Positions 43,236 to 54,663 are shown, counted from the stretch's first letter. The stretch is 64,000 nt of DNA from an uncultured Methylobacillus sp. (GCA_946478865.1 CAMLDO010000003.1:124001-188000); one strand, 5' to 3'. Translations and numbers: made by a program. The notes: generated by a model not told the origin, from the letters alone.

Positions 43236-43553
43236 ATGGCGTCCTTCAGCTATGACGATATCTATCGGGTAGTGGCTTCCATCCCGCCTGGGCGGGTTGC
43301 AACGTATGGCCAAGTGGCTCGGCTGGCTGGTATCCCGCGCCGTGCCAGATCTGTCGGCTATGCCTTGAGTGCGCTAAGCGGCGAGAGTCCAGTTCCCTGG
43401 CACCGCGTTGTGAATGCCGCCGGCAAGATCAGCGAGCGTGGACGACACGTTGGAGCCGAAGATACCCAGCGCATCCGGCTGGAGCGGGAGGGGGTGCGTT
43501 TCGATGCACAGGGTCGATTGAATCTTGCCGAGGTGCAGTGGGAGGCCGGATAG
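43236..43553 (+). CDS. Alkyltransferase-like protein (ATL), MGMT fold without the acceptor cysteine
   Basis: A 105-residue protein with the DNA-binding domain of O6-alkylguanine-DNA alkyltransferases: IPPGRVATYGQVARLAGIPR, RSVGYALSAL and the active-site loop PVPWHRVVNAAGKIS. In MGMT the loop is PCHR; here Cys is replaced by Trp, which marks alkyltransferase-like proteins. ATLs bind O6-alkylguanine, flip it out and hand the lesion to nucleotide excision repair; uvrA is in this window at 9275. AAGGAAG precedes the ATG at 43236, preferred to a GTG at 43215. Confidence 0.92.
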   Translation: MASFSYDDIYRVVASIPPGRVATYGQVARLAGIPRRARSVGYALSALSGESPVPWHRVVNAAGKISERGRHVGAEDTQRIRLEREGVRFDAQGRLNLAEVQWEAG

Positions 43554-43556
43554 CCT

Positions 43557-43850
43557 ATGCTGGAACGCTATCGGAATCGTTCGGGTAATTCAGGCGTAAC
43601 GGCGTACGAGATTCTGGACGACGGCATACGCGTGCGTTTCATCGATGGCGAAATCTACACTTATACCAATGAGAGTACGGGGCGGGAGCACATCGAGCGC
43701 ATGCAGGCGCTGGCAAGAAATGGGGAAGGGCTGAGCGGATATATTGCGACATATGTCCGCCACCGTTACGCAAGGAAATCCGGTGGCGGTCATCGGAAGC
43801 ACAAGCCCGGTACAGGAACCGGGCCTGGTCGAAGCGGGATCAGACGTTGA
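43557..43850 (+). CDS. Small KTSC-like protein of unknown function
   Basis: A 97-residue protein. Residues 10-75 resemble a KTSC domain: [19 protein letters not shown], then [13 protein letters not shown], then [20 protein letters not shown]. The KTSC family is a small fold of unclear role, sometimes fused to lysyl-tRNA synthetases. The last 20 residues are basic and glycine-rich ([17 protein letters not shown]) and may be an extension. It starts 3 bases after the ATL stop, so the two are probably co-expressed, and its end overlaps tpx on the opposite strand by 11 bases. The family call is tentative. Confidence 0.6.
   Translation: MLERYRNRSGNSGVTAYEILDDGIRVRFIDGEIYTYTNESTGREHIERMQALARNGEGLSGYIATYVRHRYARKSGGGHRKHKPGTGTGPGRSGIRR
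43805..43824. terminator. Hairpin within the end of the KTSC-like gene, beside tpx
   Basis: GCCCGGT pairs with ACCGGGC around a 6-base loop. It lies inside the last codons of the plus-strand gene and 16 bases past the tpx stop on the minus strand. A poor T-run follows on either side, so it is a weak terminator for tpx. Confidence 0.45.
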
Positions 43851-44352
43851 TATAGCGCGCCGCCGTCAGTGCAGCGTCGTAATCGGGTTCCCTGGTTACT
43901 TCCTGCACCAGTTCCGCATGCAGGACCTTGTCGTTTTCGTCGAGCACGATTACGGCACGGGCAGTCAGTCCGGCCAGCGGATAGTCGGTGATCATCACTC
44001 CGTAATCCTTGTGGAAGTCGCGGCCGCGCATCGTGGACAGCGTGAACACGTTCTGCAAATTTTCCACGGCGCAAAAACGGCTTTGCGCAAACGGCAAGTC
44101 AGCGGAGATGACCAGAACCACGGTGTTTGGCAGCATGCTCGCCAATTCGTTGAAGCGCCGGGTCGACTGCGCGCATACTGGCGTGTCCAGGCTGGGAACA
44201 ATGTTGAGGATTTTGCGGCGTCCTGCAAACTGGCTGAGGGACACGTCGTTGAGATCCTTGTCCACCAACATGAAGCTGCGGGCCGAGTCGCCAACCCGGG
44301 GGAATGTCCCTCCGACATTCAGGGGTTCGCCTTTGAAAGTCACGGTTGCCAC
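43840..44352 (-). CDS. tpx: Thiol peroxidase
   Basis: A 170-residue atypical 2-Cys peroxiredoxin that reduces hydrogen peroxide and lipid peroxides using thioredoxin. The peroxidatic Cys is in [14 protein letters not shown] and the resolving Cys in [15 protein letters not shown], as in E. coli Tpx; the Thr and Arg that shape the active site are also present. Length and start ([18 protein letters not shown]) fit the family. It converges with and slightly overlaps the small KTSC-like gene. The 342-base gap upstream should hold its promoter. Confidence 0.96.
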   Translation of the reverse strand: MATVTFKGEPLNVGGTFPRVGDSARSFMLVDKDLNDVSLSQFAGRRKILNIVPSLDTPVCAQSTRRFNELASMLPNTVVLVISADLPFAQSRFCAVENLQNVFTLSTMRGRDFHKDYGVMITDYPLAGLTARAVIVLDENDKVLHAELVQEVTREPDYDAALTAARYINV

Positions 44353-44562
44353 GGCTGATTCTCCTTATATGTGTTGATCAAGTATGCCTTGTCGCCAGAC
44401 CTGTTGGCAAGCGATCGGCGGTTGCGTGTACGGATGGGCTTGTGCTCAAGGTTTTTCGATCCGTGCCGTCAATGGCAGTGTCAGGTCTGTGCCGTGTGAA
44501 ATTTTCGGGAATGATGTAGGAAACATTCCTATCCTGTAATCGGTCTTATTCTGGCCAGTGGT

Positions 44563-44571
44563 TGTTATACT
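44563..44571 (+). promoter_or_regulatory. Candidate extended -10 promoter for the endopeptidase gene
   Basis: TGTTATACT contains a TG one base before a TATACT -10 box at 44566-44571. The -35 region is weak, as allowed for extended -10 promoters. It would give a leader of roughly 115 bases. Confidence 0.45.
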
Positions 44572-44624
44572 GCCCCGTACGGCCGTATGCCCATCCTTCA
44601 TGTGCGTGTTTAAGTTTTTTATCT

Positions 44625-44650
44625 ATCTTGATGACAAATCAAGATTTTTT
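44625..44650 (+). terminator. Terminator-like stem in the endopeptidase leader
   Basis: ATCTTGAT (44625-44632) pairs with ATCAAGAT (44638-44645) around GACAA and is followed by five more Ts. It lies 45 bases before the GTG start and downstream of the likely promoter, so it could be an attenuator. The stem is A/T-rich and weak. Confidence 0.4.
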
Positions 44651-44694
44651 AGCTAGTATGAAGTCCGCTTGTCGTTGAGTTTTAGGAGGAAGAA

Positions 44695-45726
44695 GTGTTC
44701 TTAAGGTTTTTGCTATTGAGTATTGCGTTGACCTTATCTTTCTCTGTCCCGGTGACATGGGCCGCCGAGTCGAGTGGCTCTGGCGAAAAACGGGTTTCGA
44801 CGACCGCCAAGGCGAAGGCCAAGGCAAAAGCAAAAATGAAAGCCAAGGCGAAGGCCAAGTCCCGTATCAAGGCGAGGATGAAGGGCTCTTCCTACGCGCA
44901 CAAGATCAAGTATGCACCGGCTGTCCCGGCCGATCAGATCGGATTGGATGGCAGTCTTTCCGATGGCGAGCTCAAGCTTGCTTCCGCCAAGGCCCTGGTG
45001 CTCAACCAGGAAACCGGCGAAGTGCTCTACGCCAAGAGCACCGATACGCCTACCCCGATTGCTTCCGTGACCAAGCTGATGACCGCCATGGTGGTGCTCG
45101 ATGCACGCCAACCGATGGAAGAGCTGGTTTCCGTGACATCCGCCGATGTAGATACCCTTAAAGGGACCAGCTCCCGCTTGCCGGTTGGCACGACGCTGAC
45201 ACGCAGCGAAATGCTGCAGCTGGCCCTCATGGCCTCCGAAAATCGTGCTGCTTCCGCCTTGGGCCACGCATATCCCGGCGGTTACCAGGCATTCGTCCAT
45301 GCCATGAACGTGAAGGCGATGATGCTGGGCATGACACGTACTCAATTCGTCGACCCGACGGGGCTGAATAGCGGAAATGTGTCCACGGCGGAAGATCTAG
45401 CCAAGATGGTCAACGCCGCCTACGAATACCCGGAAATCCGTCAGGTGAGCACGGCCTCTTCCTATGCGGTGGACATGGGGCGTCGCCAGACGGAGTTCCG
45501 CAATACCAACATCCTGGTGCGCAACAGTGACTGGAATATCGGCCTTTCCAAGACTGGCTTCATCAATGAAGCGGGTCGCTGCCTGGTCATGCAAGCCCTG
45601 GTGGCGGGCCAGCCGCTGATCATCGTGCTGCTGGATTCCGCCGGCAAGTACACTCGTATCGGTGACGCTAATCGCGTCCGCAAGTGGATCGAAAGCACTC
45701 GCCTTGCCGGTGCAAAGATGGGCTAA
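44695..45726 (+). CDS. pbpG: D-alanyl-D-alanine endopeptidase (PbpG/PBP7-like)
   Basis: A 343-residue S11 penicillin-binding protein. The signal peptide ends PVTWA-A near residue 23. Residues 38-63 are a strongly basic low-complexity run of Ala-Lys repeats (AKAKAKAKMKAKAKAK), then the catalytic domain starts near 85. The SxxK motif is IASVTKLMT, SxN is MASENRAAS and KTG is GLSKTGFIN. It should cut D-Ala-meso-DAP cross-links in the periplasm; carboxypeptidase activity is also possible. The start is a GTG with AGGAGG eight bases upstream. A strong terminator follows between it and topA. Confidence 0.9.
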   Translation: MFLRFLLLSIALTLSFSVPVTWAAESSGSGEKRVSTTAKAKAKAKAKMKAKAKAKSRIKARMKGSSYAHKIKYAPAVPADQIGLDGSLSDGELKLASAKALVLNQETGEVLYAKSTDTPTPIASVTKLMTAMVVLDARQPMEELVSVTSADVDTLKGTSSRLPVGTTLTRSEMLQLALMASENRAASALGHAYPGGYQAFVHAMNVKAMMLGMTRTQFVDPTGLNSGNVSTAEDLAKMVNAAYEYPEIRQVSTASSYAVDMGRRQTEFRNTNILVRNSDWNIGLSKTGFINEAGRCLVMQALVAGQPLIIVLLDSAGKYTRIGDANRVRKWIESTRLAGAKMG

Positions 45727-45754
45727 CGCTGATACACGCCTAAAATATGCAAAC

Positions 45755-45786
45755 AAAAAAGCCGGCGCGATGCCGGCTTTTTTGTT
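45755..45786. terminator. Bidirectional terminator between pbpG and topA
   Basis: GCCGGC and GCCGGC pair around GCGAT, flanked by six As on the left and a T-run on the right. It serves both converging genes. Confidence 0.9.
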
Positions 45787-45807
45787 ATCGCAAGTATGGC
45801 TGCCGTA

Positions 45808-48354
<2,547 letters not shown>

Positions 48355-48479
48355 GGGGATGCACAAAATAGGAGCAAGAGCGGCAGATAATACAGACTAA
48401 ACCGCCGCCGACACAAGAAATGCCGATTGAGTAGAAGGCGTTACGGTGGAAATCACGGAACCTCGGGTATCATGCGCGC

Positions 48480-50324
48480 ATGCCCCATAACGGTCATCGA
48501 CGATACCTCATCCTTGCCCTGATCTTCCTGGCGATCTGGCTGGTAGACCAGAGCTGGCTGCATGTGTTCGATCCGCTGCGCGCACGGCTTTCCGATGCGC
48601 GTCTGGCGCGCTATGCACTCCAGAGCCAGCCCGACCGGGATATTGTCATCGTCGATATCGACGAGCGCAGCCTGGCTGCGATGAGTGCAGACGTAGGACG
48701 TTGGCCCTGGCCGCGTTCGGTGCATGCGGAGCTGGTGGAAGGCATCGAGCGCCAGCATCCGCGCGCCATTGTATTCGATATCCTGTTCAGCGACCCGGAC
48801 CATGCCCGCCCCGAGGGCGACCAGTATTTCGCCAATGTCATTGCCGGCACCTCCAATACCTATTTCCCCATGCTCAGGCTGGACGGCGGCAAGCCCGGCG
48901 AGGGCATTCCGCTTTCCCGTTTCGGTGCTGCGCTCGGCATGAGCGCCGGTCCGCGTGCTGAACCGAATGCGCAAGCGCATCTGGTTTTGCCCTTGCCTGC
49001 CATGCTGGAAACGGGGCGGCTGGGCACGCATAACGCGGTGGCGGATAAGGATGGTGTCGTGCGTACCTATCCTCTTTATCTGGAGGCCGGAGGCTGGCGC
49101 ATGCCTTCCTTGCCCGCCAAGGTGGCGGATGGGCTGGGTTTCCGGCCGCAGCCCGGCAATTCGATCATACTCAACTGGCACGGCAGGGCCTTGTCCTATC
49201 CGCGCGTATCGTATTTCGACGTTTACCAGGACTTGCAGCGCCGGGAACACACGCGTCCAGCCGACGAATTCGCGAACAAGATCGTCATCATCGGCGCGAC
49301 CGCCAATGGTCTGCACGATATCCGGGCGACGCCTGTCGACGGTCTTTATCCCGGGGTCGAGATCCTGGCCACCGCTATCGACAACCTCAAGAATGCCAAC
49401 CCTTTGCATGCCGCACCAAAATGGACGGCGGTTGTGCTGGGCGTGGCATTGCTCGCGCTTCTGTATCTCGCTTTCGCCTGTTACCGGCATGTGCTGCGCA
49501 TCGGATTGATGCTGGGTGTGGTCACGGCGGCGCTGCTGTTGGGGGCCTATCTCGCCTTACGCTGGAATTACATGATGGCGGTATTGCCGGCGCTCATTTT
49601 TGCGTGGCTCTACTATATAACCGCTGCCTTGATGGAGTACCTGCGCGAACGCAAGGCGCGCGAGCGCGCTGTTCAGACGTTCGGGCGCTTTCTCGACCCG
49701 CGTGTGGTGAAATCGCTGGTGGATCGTGGGGAAACTACTCAGTCGCTAAGCGGCAAGAGCTGCGATATCAGCGTGCTGTTCTCGGATATTCGCGGCTTCA
49801 CGACCTTGTCGGAGGCGAGCACACCCGAACAGGTGGTGGAATTGCTGAACGCTTATTTCACCTTGCAGGAAGGCGCGATTTTCAGCCAGGAAGGCACTCT
49901 CGACAAATATATCGGCGATGCTATCATGGCTTTTTGGGGGGCGCCTGAACAACAGCCTGACCATGCGGCGCGGGCTGTTGCGGCGGCCTTGGAGATGAGC
50001 CGGCGGCTGGAAAAATTCCGCGAGCAGGCAGGTTCGCTGGGCAAGGAAATCGAGATCGGCATCGGAGTGCATAGCGGTCCGGCCGTGGTCGGGTTCATCG
50101 GCTCCGAAAACCGGCAGGATTACACCGCGATCGGGGATACGGTGAACCTTGCCAGCCGCATCGAAGGCGAAACCAAGGGTATCTGCCGCGTGCTCGTGTC
50201 CGAAGATGCCAAGGCACGTTGTGAGCAAGTTGGAGCCCCTTATGAATTCATCGACCGGGGTAGCTTCCAGGTAAAAGGAAGAGTCCAGCCGGTGAGACTG
50301 TTCGAACCCAGGGAGAAATCATGA
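48480..50324 (+). CDS. CHASE2-domain class III adenylate cyclase
   Basis: A 614-residue membrane cyclase. One helix (LILALIFLAIWLVDQSW) leads to a periplasmic CHASE2 sensor domain at about 30-310 (RDIVIVDIDERSLAAM, ATANGLHDIRATPVDG), then three helices (TAVVLGVALLALLYLAFAC and two more), then the cyclase domain at about 425-600: VLFSDIRGFTTLSEA, LDKYIGDAIMAFWGAP and YTAIGDTVNLASRIEG. Both metal Asps, the Lys and the Asp that favour ATP, and the Arg are present. It starts the operon whose next two genes are coupled by ATGA overlaps. The ligand of CHASE2 is unknown. Confidence 0.9.
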   Translation: MPHNGHRRYLILALIFLAIWLVDQSWLHVFDPLRARLSDARLARYALQSQPDRDIVIVDIDERSLAAMSADVGRWPWPRSVHAELVEGIERQHPRAIVFDILFSDPDHARPEGDQYFANVIAGTSNTYFPMLRLDGGKPGEGIPLSRFGAALGMSAGPRAEPNAQAHLVLPLPAMLETGRLGTHNAVADKDGVVRTYPLYLEAGGWRMPSLPAKVADGLGFRPQPGNSIILNWHGRALSYPRVSYFDVYQDLQRREHTRPADEFANKIVIIGATANGLHDIRATPVDGLYPGVEILATAIDNLKNANPLHAAPKWTAVVLGVALLALLYLAFACYRHVLRIGLMLGVVTAALLLGAYLALRWNYMMAVLPALIFAWLYYITAALMEYLRERKARERAVQTFGRFLDPRVVKSLVDRGETTQSLSGKSCDISVLFSDIRGFTTLSEASTPEQVVELLNAYFTLQEGAIFSQEGTLDKYIGDAIMAFWGAPEQQPDHAARAVAAALEMSRRLEKFREQAGSLGKEIEIGIGVHSGPAVVGFIGSENRQDYTAIGDTVNLASRIEGETKGICRVLVSEDAKARCEQVGAPYEFIDRGSFQVKGRVQPVRLFEPREKS

Positions 50325-50845
50325 AAGCAAGCAGCCTGACTGCGGCGGCATTCTTGCTGTCCGTAAGTTTCGCATCCATTGCCGCAGACAGCGGGCAAAT
50401 CATCGTCAGCACCGACCTCAAGAGCGAGCCTTTCGTCGACGCCAGGACGCTCGCCAACCTGCCTGCCAACAGTGCAGTGGACGTGCTGAAGCGCCAAGGC
50501 GGCTGGATGCAGGTCAAACCGGCCAGCAATGGTCAGGGCTGGGTCAAGATGACCACGGTCAAGCTGGGAGGGGCCGGCAGTGCCGCCAAGGGCGACAGCG
50601 GCATGACCGCATTGTGGAACACCGCCGTGCAGGGCCGCTCCGGCAATACCGGTGTAACAGTTGCCACCGGCGTACGCGGCCTCAGCCCGGAAGACATGAA
50701 GAATGCGCAACCCGCCCCGGACCAGGTGAAAAAGCTGGACGGTTATGCGGCGAACAAGAGCCAGGCGGAGTCTGCTGCCAGGAACGGCAAGCTGAGCAAG
50801 CAGAATGTTGACTACATCGCCGACGCGAAGGGAGGCCTGAAATGA
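50321..50845 (+). CDS. SH3b domain periplasmic protein
   Basis: A 174-residue exported protein. A signal peptide ends FASIAA-D near residue 22. An SH3b fold covers about 25-85 (FVDARTLANLPANSAVDVLK, GGWMQVKPASNGQGWVKM), which usually binds peptidoglycan or another cell-wall ligand. The tail is Gly/Ala-rich with LSPEDMKNAQPAPDQVKKL near the end. It starts at ATGA overlapping the cyclase stop and ends at ATGA overlapping the protease start, so it is produced with both. Its role is unknown; a wall-sensing partner of CHASE2 or the protease is inference. Confidence 0.8.
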   Translation: MKASSLTAAAFLLSVSFASIAADSGQIIVSTDLKSEPFVDARTLANLPANSAVDVLKRQGGWMQVKPASNGQGWVKMTTVKLGGAGSAAKGDSGMTALWNTAVQGRSGNTGVTVATGVRGLSPEDMKNAQPAPDQVKKLDGYAANKSQAESAARNGKLSKQNVDYIADAKGGLK

Positions 50846-51717
50846 GAAAGAGCATTTCGCGACTGCTGGCCGTCTTGTTGCTGACGGCGGGCTCGGCCTC
50901 GGCTTTCGACCTTGACCTCAACAAGCTCATCGACATGGGCAAGAAAGCCGGCGACATCGGCAAGAAGACCGACAGTCTCAAGGAAGTGGACGAGAAGGGG
51001 GAAATCGAGATCGGCAGCACCGCCGCGTCTACCCTGCTCGGTGCCGCGCCGCTGGTGGAGAACGAAAAGCTGCAAACCTACGTGAATCAGGTTGGCCTGT
51101 GGCTCGCGCTGCAAACCGAGCGTCCGGATCTGCCGTGGCGTTTCGGCGTGATGGATAGCGACAGCGTCAATGCCTTCGCTGCACCGGGTGGTTATGTCTT
51201 CATTACCCGCGGCCTGCTGCTGCGCATGCGCAACGAGGCGGAGCTGGCGGGCGTGCTGGCCCATGAGATCGGCCACGTGCTGAAGCGGCATCATCTGATT
51301 GCGATTCAGAAGAATGCCAAAACTGGTATCGCCTCGGATCTGATGAGTCTTGCGGTAGATGCCAGCAACAGCCAGTACGGCGAATGGAAGAAGAAGGCGA
51401 TCAGCGCCAGTACCGAACTTTATGCACGGGGTCTGGACAAGGGCGACGAGTATGAGGCGGACCGTCTCGGCGCCGTTATTGCAGCGCGGGCAGGTTACGA
51501 TCCGTATGGGCTGCCTTCAGTACTCCAAACGTTGGACAGCATGAACGCGCAGGATAGTAATCTGGCATTGATGTTCAAGACGCACCCGGCGCCGCGCCAG
51601 CGCATGGAATCGCTGGATGTTGCGATGGCCGGCACTCTGGATCGCTATGCCGGCCAGCCGATGGTTGCGGATCGTTTCGAGAAGATCGTCGGCGAATACG
51701 CCCGCAAGGGTAAGTAA
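50842..51717 (+). CDS. M48 family periplasmic zinc metalloprotease
   Basis: A 291-residue exported protease. The signal peptide ends TAGSASA-F at about residue 21. The zinc site is HEIGH in VLAHEIGHVLKRHHLIAI, and the third ligand Glu is in GDEYEADRLGAVIAA. Unlike the BepA-like protein at 20842 it has no TPR half and ends soon after the catalytic domain. The family includes LoiP and BepA, which act on outer-membrane proteins. It is coupled by ATGA to the SH3b gene. A strong terminator follows, closing the three-gene operon. Confidence 0.9.
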   Translation: MRKSISRLLAVLLLTAGSASAFDLDLNKLIDMGKKAGDIGKKTDSLKEVDEKGEIEIGSTAASTLLGAAPLVENEKLQTYVNQVGLWLALQTERPDLPWRFGVMDSDSVNAFAAPGGYVFITRGLLLRMRNEAELAGVLAHEIGHVLKRHHLIAIQKNAKTGIASDLMSLAVDASNSQYGEWKKKAISASTELYARGLDKGDEYEADRLGAVIAARAGYDPYGLPSVLQTLDSMNAQDSNLALMFKTHPAPRQRMESLDVAMAGTLDRYAGQPMVADRFEKIVGEYARKGK

Positions 51718-51734
51718 GCGCTCCCCGGCATCAA

Positions 51735-51772
51735 AAAAGGCGTCAGGCACGGTAATGTGCCTGACGCCTTTT
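51735..51772. terminator. Terminator between the M48 protease gene and ttcA
   Basis: A 16-bp perfect stem (AAAAGGCGTCAGGCAC with GTGCCTGACGCCTTTT) with a 6-base loop lies between the two converging genes. The T-run on the plus strand makes it a strong intrinsic terminator. Confidence 0.93.
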
Positions 51773-51792
51773 CTTTTGGAAAAAAGTCTGGC

Positions 51793-52689
51793 TTATCCTG
51801 CCCGCATGAACTCGATGCGGTTGCCCGAGATGCCGGACAGGCTGAGTGCCAGTTCCTGGTCGATATCGCCGAACAGCGGATCTTCCTCGTTCGCTTCGGG
51901 GGCGATGGCCTTGAAGTTGAACAGCTCGGTATCCGCGAGATGTGACGGCGCGACATTGGTAATCGCGCGGAAAATCTTCTCCGTTCGTCCCGGGTATTCC
52001 TGTTCCCACTGCTCCAGCATGCGCTTGATGTTCTGACGTTGCAGGTTTTCCTGCGAGCCGCACAGGTCGCACGGAATGATGGGAAATTCCATGCCTCGCG
52101 CGTAGGCCGCGATGTCCTTTTCCGCGCAGTAGGCGAGCGGTCGGATCACGACGAACTCGCCCTTGTCGGTCGCGAGCTTGGGCGGCATCGCCTTGAGTTT
52201 GGCGCCGAAGAACATGTTGAGGAACAGCGTCTGCACGATGTCGTCGCGGTGATGGCCGAGCGCGATCTTGTTGCAGCCCAGTTCCTGTGCGGTGCGGTAG
52301 ATGATGCCGCGGCGTAGGCGCGAGCAGAGCGAACAGGTGGTCTTGCCTTCGGGCACTTTCTCTTTCACTACAGAGTAGGTGTCGGCTTCGACGATGCGGT
52401 AATTCACGCCGAGCTTGTCCAGATAGGCGGGCAGCACATGCTCGGGAAAGCCGGGCTGCTTCTGGTCGAGGTTCATCGCGATCAGCTTGAAATCCACCGG
52501 CGCGCGTTCCTGCAGCGCGAGCAGCATCATCAGTAGCGCGTGCGAGTCCTTGCCGCCGCTCATACAGACGAGGATGGTGTCGCCGTCGGAGATCATGTTG
52601 TAGTCGCCGATGGCCTTGCCGACCGAGCTGATCAGCTTGTTGCGCAACTTGAGGAAGTTGCCGGATACGTGTTCGGGATAGTGTTGCAT
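51793..52689 (-). CDS. ttcA: tRNA 2-thiocytidine synthetase TtcA
   Basis: A 298-residue PP-loop ATPase that puts sulfur on C32 of some tRNAs. The PP-loop is [15 protein letters not shown]. Two CxxC motifs ([12 protein letters not shown] and [15 protein letters not shown]) hold the iron-sulfur cluster expected for Ttc[15 protein letters not shown] is the family helix. Length fits TtcA. It starts 8 bases after the end of the pteridine reductase gene on the same strand, so the two may be one transcript. Confidence 0.96.
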   Translation of the reverse strand: MQHYPEHVSGNFLKLRNKLISSVGKAIGDYNMISDGDTILVCMSGGKDSHALLMMLLALQERAPVDFKLIAMNLDQKQPGFPEHVLPAYLDKLGVNYRIVEADTYSVVKEKVPEGKTTCSLCSRLRRGIIYRTAQELGCNKIALGHHRDDIVQTLFLNMFFGAKLKAMPPKLATDKGEFVVIRPLAYCAEKDIAAYARGMEFPIIPCDLCGSQENLQRQNIKRMLEQWEQEYPGRTEKIFRAITNVAPSHLADTELFNFKAIAPEANEEDPLFGDIDQELALSLSGISGNRIEFMRAG

Positions 52690-52697
52690 ATTCGATT

Positions 52698-53447
52698 CTA
52701 TAAATTGATGGAGCGGCCGCCGTCGACGGCGATGGTCTGGCCGGTAATGAAAGGCGCGTCCTCGATGAGGAAGCGCACCGCCTTGGCCACATCCTCGGGT
52801 TCGCCCACGCGCTTCAGCAGCGTCTGGGAAATCACGCGCTGGCGATATACTTCGTCGAACTGCGGGTTGTCTTCAGGCCACAATACAGGGCCGGGAGCTA
52901 CCGCATTGACTCGCACGTCCGGTCCGAGTTCGTGCGCGAGCGAGCGGGTCAGCGTCACCAGCCCGGCCTTGGCTGCGCTGTACACCACGTAGCCCTTCTT
53001 GGGTCGTTCGACATGCATGTCCGTGATATTGATGATGCAACCCTGATGCTTTGCCAGCTCGGGCGCCGCGGCTTGGGACAGGAACAGCGGGGCCTTGAGA
53101 TTAATGCCGATCAGGTCGTCCCAGTGCTCTTCGCTGATCTCGCCTAACTCCGTGGGGTAGTAGTTCGACGCGTTATTGATCAGCACGTCCAGGCGGCCGA
53201 AATGGGCGATGGTTCCATGCACCAGTCCCGCCAGCTTGTGTAGATTATGCAGGTCGCCCTGGATGATCGCGACGGATTTGGGACGCTTTAGGTTGAGTTC
53301 CGATTGCAATGCGCGCGCTTCGCCGCTGGAATTGCGATAGTGAATCATCAGCAGCGCGCCGCGCTCATGCAGCAGGCGGCAGATAGCCGCGCCGACGCGT
53401 TTGGCGCCGCCGGTGATGAGGACGACTTTTTCCTGAGGAGTATTCAC
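52698..53447 (-). CDS. Pteridine reductase/SDR family oxidoreductase
   Basis: A 249-residue short-chain dehydrogenase. The NADP loop is [19 protein letters not shown], with RNS after the second strand suiting [17 protein letters not shown] is the conserved NNAS segment, and the catalytic Tyr/Lys are in [19 protein letters not shown]. The closing [18 protein letters not shown] and [10 protein letters not shown] are typical. Annotated homologues in betaproteobacteria are called pteridine reductase, able to reduce dihydrobiopterin or folate-like substrates; that assignment is by family, not shown here. It is divergent from the methyltransferase gene. Confidence 0.85.
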   Translation of the reverse strand: MNTPQEKVVLITGGAKRVGAAICRLLHERGALLMIHYRNSSGEARALQSELNLKRPKSVAIIQGDLHNLHKLAGLVHGTIAHFGRLDVLINNASNYYPTELGEISEEHWDDLIGINLKAPLFLSQAAAPELAKHQGCIINITDMHVERPKKGYVVYSAAKAGLVTLTRSLAHELGPDVRVNAVAPGPVLWPEDNPQFDEVYRQRVISQTLLKRVGEPEDVAKAVRFLIEDAPFITGQTIAVDGGRSINL

Positions 53448-53471
53448 AGTGAGCGGGTTCCGGGCGAAGGG

Positions 53472-53477
53472 TATAAT
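53472..53477 (+). promoter_or_regulatory. Candidate -10 box of the MidA-like gene
   Basis: TATAAT, a perfect -10 hexamer, lies 27 bases before the chosen ATG in the short divergent gap. No good -35 is seen. Confidence 0.4.
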
Positions 53478-53503
53478 TTACCATATTGACCCGCTTCCCT
53501 CCG

Positions 53504-54655
53504 ATGAACACCTTACCTCAACCTTCTCCCGAACAGCTTGACCACAGCGCCGGAATGGCTGTTGCCATTCATGACGAGATCGCCGCACAGGGCGGATGGA
53601 TTCCGTTCTCGCGCTATATGGAAATGGCGCTTTACGCTCCCGGCCTGGGCTATTACACGGCCGGGCTGCAAAAATTCGGTGCGGGCGGCGACTTCGTGAC
53701 CGCCCCTGAAATTTCCCCATTGTTCGGCCAGACACTGGCGCGCCAGGTCGCGCAGGTCCTGCGTTTATGCGGGGGCGGCGTGCTGGAACTTGGCGCGGGA
53801 ACCGGCAGGCTGGCAGTGCAGATGCTGGCCGAGCTGCAGCGACTGGATGCGCTGCCGCAGCGTTATTGCATTCTGGAGGTTAGCGCTCACTTGAGAACGG
53901 TGCAGCGGGAAACCGTGCATCGCGAATTGCCATCCGATCTGGCATCGCGGGTGGAGTGGCTGGAGGCCTTGCCTGAAGAGTTCGTCGGCTGCATGGTCGG
54001 CAACGAAGTATTGGATGCCCTCCCGGTGCATGTGATTGAGCAACGCGAGCAAGGGCTGTTCGAGCGAGGTGTGGCAGCCGAGGACGAAGGGTTTGTCTGG
54101 CGCGAGCGTCCGGCGAGTGACGCCTTGGCAGCCAAGTTTCAATCCTGCCCTTTGCCGGCCGGCATGGTGACCGAGATTTGTCCTGCCGCTCCGGCACTGA
54201 TCGCCAGCCTCGCCGAAAAGCTGACGTGTGGCGCGATGCTGTTCATCGATTACGGTTTTCCGCGCAGCGAGTATTACCATCCGCACCGCAGCGGCGGCAC
54301 GCTCATGTGCCATTACCGTCATCATGCGCATGACGATCCCTTGCTGCTTCCCGGTCTGCAGGACATTACCGCGCATGTAGATTTCACGGCAGTGGCCGAG
54401 GCCGCCGTCGCACACGGCTTGCAGGTGCTGGGCTATGCCACGCAGGCCCAGTTTCTCATCAATGCCGGCATTACCGAAGTGCTGTCTCGCACCTCGCCTG
54501 CAGATACGGCCGCCTATCTGCCTCGCGCTGCCGAAGCGCAAAAACTGCTCTCGCCGGCTGAAATGGGCGAACTGTTCAAGGTAATCGCACTGGGTAAGGG
54601 CATTGCGGAGCCGCTGGGCGGCTTTGCCCGTGGCGACAAGCGCCATACATTGTGA
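53504..54655 (+). CDS. SAM-dependent methyltransferase, MidA/NDUFAF7 family
   Basis: A 383-residue methyltransferase of the DUF185/MidA family. After an N-terminal region (IPFSRYMEMALYAPGLGYY, a family signature with GLGYY), the SAM loop is VLELGAGTGRLAVQM. CMVGNEVLDALPVHVIE and FIDYGFPRSEYYHPHRSGG are the other conserved blocks. The human relative NDUFAF7 methylates an arginine of complex I; whether bacterial members do so is not settled. The ATG at 53504 is chosen over a TTG at 53486. A candidate -10 lies upstream and trmB follows. Confidence 0.88.
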   Translation: MNTLPQPSPEQLDHSAGMAVAIHDEIAAQGGWIPFSRYMEMALYAPGLGYYTAGLQKFGAGGDFVTAPEISPLFGQTLARQVAQVLRLCGGGVLELGAGTGRLAVQMLAELQRLDALPQRYCILEVSAHLRTVQRETVHRELPSDLASRVEWLEALPEEFVGCMVGNEVLDALPVHVIEQREQGLFERGVAAEDEGFVWRERPASDALAAKFQSCPLPAGMVTEICPAAPALIASLAEKLTCGAMLFIDYGFPRSEYYHPHRSGGTLMCHYRHHAHDDPLLLPGLQDITAHVDFTAVAEAAVAHGLQVLGYATQAQFLINAGITEVLSRTSPADTAAYLPRAAEAQKLLSPAEMGELFKVIALGKGIAEPLGGFARGDKRHTL

Positions 54656-54663
54656 ACGGCCGG

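Larger units (their letters stand above)
44353..44694. other. 342-base divergent intergenic region between tpx and the endopeptidase gene
   Basis: No gene is visible here. It holds the tpx leader on the left, an extended -10 type promoter (TGTTATACT, box at 44566-44571) reading right, and an A/T-rich terminator-like stem at 44625-44650 in the leader of the endopeptidase gene. Confidence 0.6.

Noticed and set aside
44629..44643. FNR-like box TTGAT..ATCAA upstream of the endopeptidase gene
   Set aside because: The half-sites are separated by 5 bases instead of 4, and the same bases form a stem with a T-run, so a hairpin explains them better.
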